Positions 11,320 to 22,364 of a stretch of 64,000 bases of DNA are shown in pieces. Within the stretch, counting starts at the first letter, position 1. Every line of letters begins with the position of its first letter. The notes below the pieces were generated by a model. That model searched no databases and had not been told where the DNA came from. It worked only from the letters and a program-made list of their open reading frames with translations. Where the stretch lies: assembly GCF_000002875.2 (NCBI RefSeq), contig NC_009412.2, positions 67,001 to 131,000 of the forward strand. The letters run 5' to 3'. The position numbers and the translations under genes were made by a program. This DNA is from Leishmania infantum JPCM5. Taxonomy: Eukaryota > Euglenozoa > Kinetoplastea > Trypanosomatida > Trypanosomatidae.

Positions 11320-13146
11320 ATGGCCGCTACCGCCGTGAAATACGTTATCGGCGCCGGCGTGGCCGTCTTCGGTGGGATGGTGGGCTTCAGCTACACAAAC
11401 CCCGCCTGGACGCAGCGCAGATTTGACACAAGCAAGTGTCCGCCGCTGAAGTACGAGACTGTGCCGACGCGCGAGATGTGCGTGCAGGCGCTGAAGGCGC
11501 ACAACTCGGTGACGAACCCGCTTGACGTGCTGATCATTGGCGGCGGATGCGTCGGCGCTGGGTCTGCCCTGGACGCCGTCACGCGCGGCTTGTCGGTCGG
11601 CATGGTGGACATGGGCGACTACGCTGGTGAGACGAGCAGTCGCAGCACGAAGCTCATCCATGGCGGTATCCGCTACCTGCAGAAGGCTGTTTTTCAGGCG
11701 GACCCCATGCAGCTGAAGCTTGTGGCTGAGGCGCTGCGCGAGCGCACCATCATGATCCACCAGGCTCCACACTTGTGCCACAGTCTGCCAACACTGGTGC
11801 CGTGCTATCACCCGATCGATATTGGCATGTACTGGTGTGGTGCGAAGATGTACGACCTCATGGCCGCTTTTTATGGTGGCACCCTGGAATACTCTAGCTT
11901 CCTCTTTCCCTACGAGGTGATGAAAGCTTATCCGAAGCTGAGGAAGATGGATCAGGACAACAACGCCCTCCTCGGCGCTGTGCGCTACTATGACGGACAG
12001 ATGAATGACGCACGGCTCTGCTACTCGGTGGCCATGACGGCAGCTTGCTACGGCGCCGCCACGGTGAACTACGCCAGGGTGAAGCAGATGGAGGTGGTGA
12101 AGGACGACAAGGGCGATGAGCTGGTGCGCGCCATCATCGAGGAAAGCATCGCCAGGAAGACGATCGAGGTATACAGCAGGTCTATCATCAACGCAGGTGG
12201 TCCCTTCAGCGGCGAGGTCGAGAAGCTTGCAAAGGGTGCCGAAAGGCAGCTCGACATGTTCCCGGCCGCTGGCACGCATATCGTGATTGACCGCAAGTAC
12301 TGCCCGAGGGAGCGCGAGGCGATGGTCGTGCCATCGAACGACGGCCGCGTCGTCTTTGCCATTCCGTGGCTCGGTGGCTGCCTGCTTGGCACCACAGACC
12401 ACACGTGTGACGTGCAGTCCAACCCGCCGGTGCCACAAGCGGACGTGGACTTCCTCCTAGAGAACATCAGACCCTTCATCGGCAGCGTGCCGCCGGAGGC
12501 AGTGAAATCCGCGTGGACCGGCATTCGCCCGCTCGCGATTCCGAAGGCGCAGAAGCTGAGGGGCGGCGGCACGCAGAACATCGTGCGCGAGCACGTCATC
12601 GCGGTGGATCCGAAGTCGCACGTGCTGAACATCACCGGCGGGAAGTGGACAACTTACCGTAAGATGGCAGAGGAGGCGGTGGACGAATTGCAGAGGACTC
12701 TCATGAAAGGCAAGGCCGACTTCAAGCCCTGCTGTACTATGAACCTGGTGCTCGTGGGTGCGCGGAATCTTGACAAAGTCGCGTCCACCGCCCCCTTGGG
12801 CATCCCTGAGGACGTGCATAAGCACTGGCGCTCCAACTACGGTGATCGCTACGGCGAGGTGATGGCCGTTGCCACGAAGGACTCCAAGCTGATGGCGCGC
12901 CTGGCGAAGGACTCGCCAGTGGTCGAGGCCGAGGTTGTCTATGCGGCTCAGGGAGAACACTGCGAGCACGTCATGGACTTCATCGCTCGCCGCACCCGGA
13001 TAGCCTTTGTGAACGCCGAGCAGGCGGAGCAGGTGGTGCCACGTGTGACAGAGCTCATGGGGCAAGTTAAGGGTTGGGGGAACTCGAAGCGCAATGCGGA
13101 GAGGGCGGCCGCTTACTCCGCCCTCGCCTCCTTCCAGGGCAGGTAG
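11320..13146 (+). CDS. FAD-dependent glycerol-3-phosphate dehydrogenase, mitochondrial
   Basis: Encodes 608 residues. It oxidises glycerol 3-phosphate to dihydroxyacetone phosphate and passes electrons to ubiquinone on the mitochondrial inner membrane. This completes the glycerol-3-phosphate/DHAP shuttle with the glycosomal NAD enzyme. An N-terminal hydrophobic stretch (about 7-25) suits a mitochondrial targeting or membrane anchor. The FAD-binding motif GGGCVGAG is at 74-81, followed by the family signature around TSSRSTKLIHGGIRYLQ. Further family stretches include INAGGPFSGE, the GTTDHTCD region, and GGKWTTYRKMAEEAVDEL before a C-terminal DAO_C-type domain. The C-terminus FQGR is not a PTS1 signal. 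The length is typical of the family and the frame is intact. The start was chosen at the ATG just after the splice-acceptor-like ACAG. Confidence 0.95.
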   Translation: MAATAVKYVIGAGVAVFGGMVGFSYTNPAWTQRRFDTSKCPPLKYETVPTREMCVQALKAHNSVTNPLDVLIIGGGCVGAGSALDAVTRGLSVGMVDMGDYAGETSSRSTKLIHGGIRYLQKAVFQADPMQLKLVAEALRERTIMIHQAPHLCHSLPTLVPCYHPIDIGMYWCGAKMYDLMAAFYGGTLEYSSFLFPYEVMKAYPKLRKMDQDNNALLGAVRYYDGQMNDARLCYSVAMTAACYGAATVNYARVKQMEVVKDDKGDELVRAIIEESIARKTIEVYSRSIINAGGPFSGEVEKLAKGAERQLDMFPAAGTHIVIDRKYCPREREAMVVPSNDGRVVFAIPWLGGCLLGTTDHTCDVQSNPPVPQADVDFLLENIRPFIGSVPPEAVKSAWTGIRPLAIPKAQKLRGGGTQNIVREHVIAVDPKSHVLNITGGKWTTYRKMAEEAVDELQRTLMKGKADFKPCCTMNLVLVGARNLDKVASTAPLGIPEDVHKHWRSNYGDRYGEVMAVATKDSKLMARLAKDSPVVEAEVVYAAQGEHCEHVMDFIARRTRIAFVNAEQAEQVVPRVTELMGQVKGWGNSKRNAERAAAYSALASFQGR

Positions 13147-13385
13147 ACTCACGCGAGCCGGCCTGATGTCGCCGCACCCGATTGGGAAAAAGGCGAAGAG
13201 TCCGAGATGCTCACGCGGAGAAGATTGAGAACGGAGTGAGCGGAACAGGGAGACATGAGAGACGTCGCCTGTCTTTTGCCCTGTCCCGCTTCTGCTACGG
13301 CCACCAGCCAGAGGCGTCGAGTACTTTCCCTTGCCCATAGCGTCTCTGATTTGCCCAATCGGCACACTCTGTAAGACCCCAATGT
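13147..13385. other. Spacer after glycerol-3-phosphate dehydrogenase
   Basis: Probable 3' UTR. Nothing recognised. Confidence 0.4.
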
Positions 13386-13822
13386 CGTGCGGGGGTGGGG
13401 AGGGGCCACCTCAGCGTGGCATCTCAGGACACAGGGGGGGGCGCTCGCTCGCTCTCTCTCTGTGTGCGGAGGAGCGAAGCAGCCCCCCACCGCCCACCCT
13501 CTTCGCTATCCCTGCCAATGCGAGGCCACTTCTGGTGGTGGCAAGCTCAAACGCGCCCTCATGATGTGTCCGGAGGCGCCAGAGCGATGCGTCGCTGCTG
13601 ACGCCGGCGGCCAGGTCCCGGAGTGGGGCGGTGTCGGTGCGACCTGCGACCGTGAACACGTCTGTGCCGCCCACATCGATGGGCAAAGCGCCAGCGGGAG
13701 TCGAGCGAATCCCACCCAACCCTCACACCGCCCACTGCGGGGGGGGGCCGGGGTGTCGCCCCGCGAGGGGTGCACCGCAGGGGTGGCGGCCGGCATAATG
13801 GGCCGGCTGTGAGGCGGCCTGC
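13386..13822 (+). repeat. Dispersed 437-bp repeat, copy 1
   Basis: Matches 52653-53087 base for base over almost its whole length. I count fewer than about ten differences by eye, mostly in G-run length and single substitutions. It starts at CGTGCGGGGGTGGGGAGGGG and ends at GAGGCGGCCTGC. It sits in the 3' region of the glycerol-3-phosphate dehydrogenase gene, where SIDER-type retroposons often lie in Leishmania. Membership of the SIDER class is inference, because I do not see the ingi 79-bp signature in this copy. It contains no credible gene. Confidence 0.8.
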
Positions 13823-15798
13823 ACAGCGGCGGGGGTAGTGCGTAGAGTGCGAGCGGCGGTTGCCGTGGGCAGATGGCTGGGTCTGCGCATTGCCGTAGCG
13901 CGTGTGTCTGGCGCTGCTTGGCACCACGTGCATAGGGGAGGGGGGCCGTCAGAGGCCAGGCAGCGTGGGTTGGAGAGGTGCTTGACGCCTGTCGTATGGC
14001 GGAATAGCCGTGTTGGAATGCGAGAAGAGAAAGCGGGTGTGCGTTTCACGAGTTTTTTTTTATGTATGCCGCTCTCTCGTTTCCTGTTGTCTGTGTGTTT
14101 TGCTTGTTTGTTTGTTTGTTGTTGTTGGCCCCTCTGTTTTACTCCTCCATATCTCGTTCTCGCTTTACCTTCTTTTTTTTTCCCGTCCTGATGTGGCTCG
14201 TGCTGTTAGGTCGGTACGTGCGAGTCCGTGTGCCTGTGTGCGAGGCGACTTCTCAGGCGAGCAAACACAAACACATTGACAGACAGACACATGCACAGAC
14301 ACACGCACAAACTTATTCAGGTGCCCCCATGGTTGACGATCACGTGGATCCTATTCTTGGCGTTTACAGTTGCCGATGCCGTCCTTTTACGCCTCCTTTT
14401 TTGTATGCCTTCTCTTTCTCACCTCTTTTTTTTGTACATCGTTAACATACGCGCCTGTTTTGCTGTTTGGTTCTTGCGTGCGAGGCACCGATATTTGCTG
14501 GTGCGTGTGTACGCGTTTGTGGCTGTGTTTGAGCTGGCTGCGACGTCTTTCTTCTACTTCTTCATCTGTCTCCAAGGTTAGGCCATGCTTGCCAGGGAGC
14601 AGTAATCGAGCGCTGTCTTATTTTTTCTTCGTTTTTTTTTTGTATTGGTCACGCTTCCTTTGCGTGACTTCGTGCCGGTGCGCTGTTGTCTTTCTCTCTC
14701 TCTCTCGACAACTCCACCCACTGAAGAAAGGAATGATCGGAGACGGTGACTAGACAACCAGCGATACAAGAAAACAAAGAAGCAGCGTGCACATATACGG
14801 CGATTCGTGGGAGAAAGGAGATGGAGCAATGAAGAGCGACAGGGTTAGTCATTGCCAGACGGAGATGCCGACCTCCATCTTATGCCACTACCTCCCTCTC
14901 ACCTCTCTCCTTCCTTTCTTCCCTCGATTTTCGTGCTCTCGTGCTTGTGATTCGACAGGGTGGCGCTGGACGGGAGAGGGCCGGGGTGGTAGCGGTAGTT
15001 CAGATGGGGAGGCAAAGCGATGCCGGAACGCGAAGGGTGCGCCTGTTCCTAACACCCTCTCCCTCTCCCCTCAACATCAATGAATTCGCCAGACATGTCG
15101 ACCTTCTCCTATGTGCGGGCGCCCGTTTCTCCTTCACTGCCCTCGTCTGTTTCGCTCCCCTTTCGTTCTCTGTCGTCCCCTTGACCCCTCACCTCCCTTC
15201 CCTCTCTCGCCATCCGCTCACAACTGTCTGTCCCCTCTCCTCCCTATCTCGCTTCCACTTCATCTGGCACCGGTATCTGCACACACACTGACGGCTCCTC
15301 TCCCTCCTCCCCACGCTCGTTTCGAGCCTCAACTGTCTATTATCTTCACCAGGGAGCCACACCACGTCAGAACCGTGGCCGAAAGAAACAGCAGCACAGG
15401 CAGCCACAACTGGGAAAAAAGAAACGACACGCGGATCCATCCAATAAGGGCTAAACCGCCCTCCCTCCCCCTCTTACGCAGGTGCGCACAACACATCATC
15501 TTCCTTTTCCGTTTCTCTTTCTCGTTTTTTTTTCTTTCTCGATTCCCTGCAGGCTTTTACTTGACCCCCTCACGCTCTATGTCTCTCTTTCTCGCGTCTT
15601 TGTCGGTTTTGTAGGCGAGGGAGTGTGTGCGTGTGTGTGTCGGACTTGATTTCAGTCTCTGCACACCTCGCTCCTCCCTTTTTTCTTTCGGGTTCTTCTT
15701 CGCCCTCCGTCGATCTTTTTGCATGTGAGCGCAACAACGAAAAGAGTAGAAACGCTCAAGCACTCACGTACCAGCGTTAAAACAGACAAAACAAAACG
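13823..15798. other. Spacer upstream of carboxylase gene
   Basis: About 2 kb with no gene. T-rich at 14050-14200 and 14390-14650, with C/T-rich tracts at 14870-14940, 15050-15330 and 15460-15600 that could guide trans-splicing. Nothing else recognised. Confidence 0.5.
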
Positions 15799-17493
15799 AT
15801 GCGCCGGTTGCGATGTGGGGTGGTTTTCGCGGCCATGGGTGTGGGCGGGATGAGCTCCACGCAGCTAACAAAGGAATTTGACCGCCACACACACAAGCCG
15901 ACCACCGCTGAGAAGTCACGTCACAAGAAGAAGCGCCTGACTGCCATGGAGCGCGTGCAGCTCTTCTGCGACCCCGGCACGTTCCGCGAGCGTGATGCCC
16001 TGGTTGAGCACGAGTGCCACAATTTCGGCATGGAGAAGAGGAGGGTGCCTGGTGACGGCTTCGTTACGGGTGCGGGCAAAGTCTTTGGCCGCCCTGTGTT
16101 TCTCTTCTCGCACGACTTTACGGTGTTCGGCGGCTCTCTCTCCGGCTCCAACGCCGCCAAAGTGGTGCGCATCATGGAGGAGGCCGCCAAGATCGGCGTG
16201 CCAGTGATCGGCTTCAACAATTAAAAGCGGCGCGGGGGGGGTTTTAAAAAAAAAGGGGGGGGGGCGCCCCGGGGGGGGGGGGAAAAAAAATATTATTTTT
16301 TTCCCCCCACAAAACACCGTTTTTTTTTGGGGGGGGGGGGGCCTCAACACAAAAAAATTTTTTTTCAAAATAATAAAAGGGGGGGCCCCTTTGGCGGGGG
16401 GGGGGTTTTCTTTTTTATTTTCCCCCCCCCCCCCCCCCCGGTATTTTTTTTTTTTGGGGGGAAAAAATTCTCCCCCCAAAATTTTTAAAACGGCCCCCAG
16501 GGAGGGGGGGAAACCCCCCCGGGGGGGAAAAAAAATTTTTTGGCCCACCCAAGGGGCCGGTATTTTGGGGGGCTTCCCGGGGTGCCACCCCCACCAAAAA
16601 AGGGGGGTGGTTGGGGGGGGGAAATTTCCCAGAAAAAAATTGGTGGGAAAGGGGGAGAGTTCCCCCCCCCCCTTATATTTGTATTTCGCCCAATGGGAAA
16701 AACGGGGAATTTTTCCCCGGGGTGGGGCGAGGGGGTGGAAAAACCCGCCACCCGGGGAATGTTTTCCTCGCTGAACACGGTCGTGCCGGTGGAGGTGAAG
16801 GAGGCGTACGACATGCGCGACGCTATCTTCCCTGTGATCGACCAAGACTCCTTCTTCGAGATACAGCCGCAGTTTGCCAAGAACATCATCTGCGGTTTCG
16901 CCCGCGTTGAGGGCCGCTCCGTGTGCATCATTGCGAACCAGCCGAAGGTGCAGGCTGGCGTGCTCGACATCGACTCCTCCGTCAAGGCTGCGCGCATGGT
17001 GCGTTTTGCCGATGCCTTCAACATCCCGATCATCACCTTCGTAGACGTCCCCGGATTCTTGCCTGGCGTGCAGCAGGAATACGGCGGCATCATTCGCCAC
17101 GGTGCGAAGCTGCTGTACGCCTACGCTGAGGCGACTGTCCCGAAGGTGACAATCATTACGCGCAAGGCGTACGGTGGCGCCTACGATGTGATGAGCTCGA
17201 AACACCTCCGTGGCGACAGCAACTACGCCTGGCCGCGCGCCGAGATTGCCGTCATGGGCGCCGCCGGCGCATGCAAGCTTCTGTACTCGAAGGAGACGGC
17301 GGAGCAGCAGGCGCAGCGTATCGCCGATTACGAGAAGGCCTTCTGTACACCGCTGTCGGCCGCTCGAAAGGGATTCGTGGATGCGGTGATTGACCCCAGC
17401 GAGACCCGCATGCGCGTGTGCGAGGACCTGGAGCGCCTGTCCCGCAAGCAGCTCCGCAATCCATGGAAGAAGCACGGTAACATTCCGCTGTAA
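15799..17493 (+). CDS. PCCB: Propionyl-CoA carboxylase beta chain (sequence damaged in middle)
   Basis: Carboxyltransferase subunit of a mitochondrial biotin enzyme, which moves the carboxyl group from carboxybiotin to propionyl-CoA to give methylmalonyl-CoA. The 5' part (15799-16221) carries the family N-terminal pattern, including [19 protein letters not shown] and [15 protein letters not shown]. The 3' part (about 16770-17493) carries [40 protein letters not shown] and the typical end KKHGNIPL. Between them, about 545 bases of homopolymer-like sequence replace the oxyanion-hole and acyl-CoA region. The length is close to the roughly 170 residues expected there, so I read this as bad base calls, not a real pseudogene. 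The ATG at 15799 gives a short N-terminal extension that could be a mitochondrial presequence; a second ATG lies at 15835. The alternative is a methylcrotonyl-CoA carboxylase beta chain, but the C-terminus fits PCCB better. Confidence 0.88.
16222..16765. other. Corrupted base-call block inside PCCB
   Basis: Sequence made of G, C, A and T homopolymer runs, for example around 16237-16300 and 16424-16460. It is unlike anything else in the window and sits exactly where conserved coding sequence should be. The edges still hint at the true sequence: AACAAT at 16216 and the ordinary codons resuming by about 16765. This is an assembly or trace-quality artefact, not biology. Confidence 0.85.
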
Positions 17494-20063
17494 CACCGCT
17501 CTCTACCTCTTTTCTGTGGCCCTCTCGAGTCTCGATGTGTCTGGCGGCTGGCGAAGACGCCGTAGCGTTTCACGAAACGCTCGAGCGGACGCTCATGCGC
17601 GCGTGGGTGCTTTCGCTTGTGCTGTTTGCCTGTTCTGTGTGTGTGCGTGTGTGCTGATGGGCCTTCATGAACGGCTGGCTCGATACCTGTCCAGAGAACG
17701 AAAGTGTGTGTGTGAGAGAGAGAGGAATGCACAACAGGTGCACGTGCGTCCGACGGAGATGCTCCCTTCTGCGTTTCGTCCCCCCTTTTTCTTTGTCCTC
17801 CGGTGTGCTTCGGTGTGCGGTATTGAGTGCGATCCGTGAAAGTGTGTGTGTGTGTGTCTTCACGGCAGCTGTCCTGTTTTTGGTTTCCTGTTACATTGCT
17901 GCTCTGCTGCTCTTACTGCTTCTTTTTTTTTCTCCGTTCCCTAACTAGGACACGCAGACAAGACAGGTGCGATTAGGTTCAGCCCCTGACTCTTTCCCGA
18001 AGACGGAGTTGATAGCCAAGGCGCCACTATACAAGAGAGGCTCCGTTAGAGGTGTACGACTGTCCATTATCTCGGACGCAGTCGGAGGAGCTCAGTTTGT
18101 GATGTGCGCTTGTGCATGAATATGTGTGTATCTCTGTCTGTGTCCGTTTTTGACGAGAGACTGCGCTTCTTTGACTCTCGCGCCAGCACATACGTGCACG
18201 GGAAGTGTTCTGTTTTGCTTCTGTTGCTGCACCCCACCTCCCGCTTCGCCTCATCCGCCAAGTTGGGTTGTTAGTCTTTTCTTTTTTCTTTTCACCATCA
18301 CCCCTCCCCCTTTGCATCTCACTCACACGCTAGCGTAAGCATGTGAGCAGGTGGAAGCGCCAAAACACTCAACCTCCTCCACCTCAACCGCAAAACATAA
18401 AAAATGAGCCAAAAGCGCGATGAAACTCTTTTACGCCAAAGTACACAAGATGACGAGGAACACGAAACTGTCGGAGCGACACCTCTCTCTCTCTTGTAGC
18501 GTGCATGCGAACGACTTCCGAGAACGAAAGGCAGAACAGGCGAAGAGCAGACGTACTGAATGCAGCGGCAGATACACGGTAAAACGAAAAGAAACGCCGT
18601 CGCGGGCAACAGTGCCCCTTTTCTCCACCTCACCCCTTCTTCTCTTTTACTCGGCCAACATGCCTGTCTCTCTACAGCTCTGCCCCTTTGTAGGTGTTGC
18701 GTGTTCAGCTTTATGAGGCTCGTTGCGTGTATCTGTGTGTGTGTGCTTTCTTGTGAGTCGTGCTTTTCATCTATCGCGTCACCCTCCCTCTCCTCCTTCT
18801 CCTCCACAGACTCGAACCTCTGAATTTTGTGCGTTCGCTCCTCTCTCGATGTACGCATGACACGCTTTTGCCTCGTCGCCGCTGTGCTGATATGGCTCTC
18901 TTCACGCGCTCTGCTTCACGCCTTTGCCACAACATACACACACACACTAACGCTATGGCAGTCAAGCAAGCGCACTCCTACGCGAGCTTCTTTTTGTCTC
19001 GATCCCGCTTTATCTCAGCGCTTCCATTTACTTCTGCGTGTATCTTTTTTTTTCCGCCCTCCCCCTCGCCCTCCACATCGCCCCCCACCCCCCCACTTCT
19101 CTTTTTCCGTTGGCCACTTGCCCATGTTAGCTCTCTTTTTCTTTGCTTGAATATGTATGTATGTGTGTGTGTCTGCTGCCTCTTCTATTTCGCCGCGTCT
19201 CTGTCTGAGTCTCTGTGTGCCCGTCATGCGCGCGCTCTCGCGCTTTCTCTTATGCGCGACAAGTTACGTACTCGTGCAAGTACACGCACACACACGTGCC
19301 ACCGATCCGCGTGTGCGTGTGTGTTGATGGGGTTGGCTTTACTTTTCTCTGTGATCAAGGGCAGCTCCCTGGATGCGTTTGCCCGCTTGCGTGCGGGCCT
19401 GCATCGCTTCCGCGTGGGCATTGGACCCCCATCGTAGCAAGCAATCCCGAACGCACAAAGAAGCAACAAAAAGTGAAGGCAGCAGCACAGGCGCTCGCCT
19501 CATGAAACCTCCCTCTACACACGCAAGCACACGCGCAAAGACGTGCCGGCCAACAAGACTAGTGGAGCCCTCAACTTGTGCGCACGATGGAATGCGTACC
19601 CGCGGCTCAAGCGTGCGACATAAACTGACTAGTGCGAGAGAGAGAGAGAGGCTGGCCGGAGAGGTATCACTGCTGCTGTGCGCTGCAGAAGTCGTTCGCG
19701 TGTGTGGCTCTCTCTCTTTTCCTCCTCTTGTCCCCTCAGTTCATCCTGCTCTCCCTTCCGCATGCAGACTTCTCGCGCTTCACCTTCCACATCAACTTCT
19801 CTTGCGCGTCTTCTCCGCCTCCGTCTTCCTGATCATACGCACTTCTTTTTGTTGTGTCCTTTGAGGTCTCTCTCCCTTTCCCCCTCCCTCTCCAGTACGT
19901 GCGTATGTCCTTTTTGTTGTTTCGCGAGCATCTCAATTCCTTGGCACCCTCGCCCTGCTGCGCTGCCGCTGCCCCACCCCGCCGCCCTTGTCCATCGGCC
20001 CCCCTCTCTGCACGCCTCTCTTCTCCGCCAGCATATCTTCCCCTGCTGGTTTTGCTTGTCACA
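17494..20063. other. Long spacer
   Basis: About 2.6 kb without a supported gene. TG-rich stretches occur at 17630-17720 and near 17840-17860. The interval 18980-19150 and the interval 19720-20040 are strongly C/T-rich. The second one leads into the next gene and probably holds its splice acceptor. Confidence 0.5.
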
Positions 20064-20747
20064 ATGCGCCAAAGGATCGCTTCCTCTGTACCCCCTTCGC
20101 CGTCACTGAAGCCGTGTTTCAAACCGCAAATTATTTACTCCAATGAGACGTCTGAGCGCGTGGGGCGCGCCATAAATGCCACCATGGGCGCCGTCAACAC
20201 TAACCTGCACAACGCCTCCAGTCGACTTGCGTCTGCGGCTGCCACACTGGCATCCAACACGTCCGCGCAGCCGTTGCCCATCGCGGGGTCGTCAAGTCGC
20301 CGTTCTATCATGGAGGACAGCTTCACCACCGCGCGGACGACCACAAACGCTGTGCTAAACGATAACTTTACCAAGACTACTGGGTCGCTCTCGGGGCACG
20401 CGTCGAATCTGTCGCTGGTGCATTTGCTTGCCTGGTTTCTGCTTTTCGTCACCATAACGGTGACGACGGTGGCCTTCCTCAACTACTGCCTGCGCAGCAA
20501 GCACGGCTCCGCTTATTCCACCGAGACGGGCTATGGTGACGAGGAGATGTGCGGCAAGGGCGCTGTACCGTTCTCGATTTCTACTCAGAGCGTTCATGCA
20601 GAGGGCCTAAGTGGGACGCCATCGTCGTCGAGCCGCCTGCTCGCCTCCCGCGGCAACCTCGCCCGGCAGCAGTTTTTGGGGTCGCGCAAGACGGGCAGCA
20701 ATCCAAAGTGCTACGGCGCTACAGCCTCCACATCTCCCGCCAATTGA
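20064..20747 (+). CDS. Small Ser/Thr/Asn-rich single-TM protein
   Basis: Encodes 227 residues. The N-terminal half is rich in Ser, Thr, Ala and Asn with several N-x-S/T sites (for example NAT, NAS, NTS, NLS). One hydrophobic segment at about 118-140 (LLAWFLLFVTITVTTVAFLNY) is followed by a basic RSKH. The C-terminal tail of about 85 residues is Ser/Gly-rich. No cleavable signal peptide is evident. If the glycosylation sites are used, the N-terminus would face the lumen or the outside. The open frame continues upstream to 19854, but that part is a proline/leucine-rich translation of the pyrimidine tract, so I start at the ATG near 20064. The function is unknown. Confidence 0.72.
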   Translation: MRQRIASSVPPSPSLKPCFKPQIIYSNETSERVGRAINATMGAVNTNLHNASSRLASAAATLASNTSAQPLPIAGSSSRRSIMEDSFTTARTTTNAVLNDNFTKTTGSLSGHASNLSLVHLLAWFLLFVTITVTTVAFLNYCLRSKHGSAYSTETGYGDEEMCGKGAVPFSISTQSVHAEGLSGTPSSSSRLLASRGNLARQQFLGSRKTGSNPKCYGATASTSPAN

Positions 20748-22364
20748 CGGTGTCTTGTATGGGCCGGGTTAGGCGCTCATGTGTGTGCGTGTCAGCTGAC
20801 AAATAAGGCTCTCGTTGTTTGGTGGTTGCGTACCTCATGCTTATTGATAGGTGATGCGTTCCTGTTCCGATCCCTCATTCTTTGCCCGTGATACGGTTAC
20901 CGATTCTTTTTCTTTTTTTTTGCTCGTCCTCGCTTCCTCATTCGATATGGCCGGCACGCCTTGGTGGGTTCCCTTGTGCTTCCCTGTGGGAGAGCCCGTG
21001 TGCGGATATGTGCGTCTGTGTCGCGCTTCTCTGTACGACAGAGGACGTGAGTGCGTGCGAGTAAACGTAACCTTGACTCGAGAGAAGCCTTATCGAGGGC
21101 TGTGGATGGGACACCTCAGAGAACAGAAAAGGGGGTAGGAACGTTTTTGGGACATTTTCGTCTGTTTGTAACCGTGTTGGCACACATTTAGGGCGCACAT
21201 GTCACCCACTTTCTCTCTCGGTGTGGCTGCCGTCCGTCTTCACCATCACTTGGCTACGTTTGTCCAGTGCAGGTGTCGCAGTAGCTGTCACGACAGCACA
21301 GGTAAGGAAGGGCCGAGAGTACGGCCACCGCTGCGCCGACGGAAGATCGAAGACAGAGAGGAGCATGGAAAAAGAGAACGAGGAAGGGATCTCCTACCCA
21401 GAACAGGAAGATTTGAGGAGCAGTATCCGCGCAGCGTCTCTGCTCTCTCTCTCTCTCTGTATGTGTTTTCCTGTACACCCCATCCCCTGCTCTTCTTCTT
21501 TTTTGCCCAAACGCAGAGTCCATGCTCTTCTTCCTTACGCGGCTGCGATGCGGCGCACACGTCCGCTGACCCAAAAGCAACAAGGCGGTGAGGGGAGGGG
21601 GCATCCCCGTCGTTCGTGCGCTGATTCAAGGGACTTACTCTTCGCTCTACCCTACCTTGTTATTATCGAGCCGTTATCCTCCTTGTTTACGTTTATATTT
21701 CTGAGTCGCACGCTGTCTGTGTATCGCTTCTGCATTTCGTCGTTGTTGTGCTGTGTCTACCTTCCGCATGGCAGCTCATGGTGAGAGCTGGTAGCTGACG
21801 CGGATGATAGGGAGGGCAGGATATTGTCTCGAAGATGCAGACTCTCGCGCTAGAGGGCCAACAAAAACGAGCGTCGTGACGCTAGCTGTGAGTGGAAGCA
21901 GATGCGCGCATTTCATTCGGGAGCTCATGTCTGCCGGTGCCATCCGTGCTGGTGCCTTTGCGCACAGTGTTTTTGCACTTCGCGCCCATTTCTCTGTGTC
22001 AGGCTGTGCGTCCTCCCTCACCTCGCGATCATTCACCTCTCTCTCTGTCCTTTCTCTGTTCCCGTCTGTCGGTGCCGTTCCGGATACTCTGGGGGTCTGC
22101 AAGTGTCGTGTGAAGCCTCGAGCGCTGCGACACTTCTTGTCGTGAACTATTCCGTGTCGTCTCTCGACGAACTGTCAAGCACGGACTGCTCACGGTTTCT
22201 GGTGCTGCCCACGCGCGCTCTTTCCTTTTCTTAGTACATTCGTATAGCAAGCAGCACTGACAGACGCACGTGTGACGAGATTTCTGCAGAAAACGCAACG
22301 CCTCTACACCGTTACACACCCCCTTCACACGCCGTCCTCTCCCTCGCTCTGTTACTGTAGTGCC
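20748..22364. other. Spacer and leader of carbonic anhydrase-like gene
   Basis: About 1.6 kb without a gene. Just before the next start, the C/T-rich tract 22317-22358 ends in CTGTAG (AG at 22359-22360), four bases before the ATG. Either this is the splice acceptor, giving a tiny 5' UTR, or an upstream AG is used. Confidence 0.5.

Noticed and set aside
11302..12438. Minus-strand open frame of 378 codons
   Set aside because: It is antisense to the well-identified glycerol-3-phosphate dehydrogenase and looks like a codon-bias shadow (His/Arg/Val-rich).
15916..17496. Minus-strand open frame of 526 codons
   Set aside because: It is the antisense of PCCB and passes through the corrupted homopolymer block, which yields artificial Pro/Gly/Lys runs.
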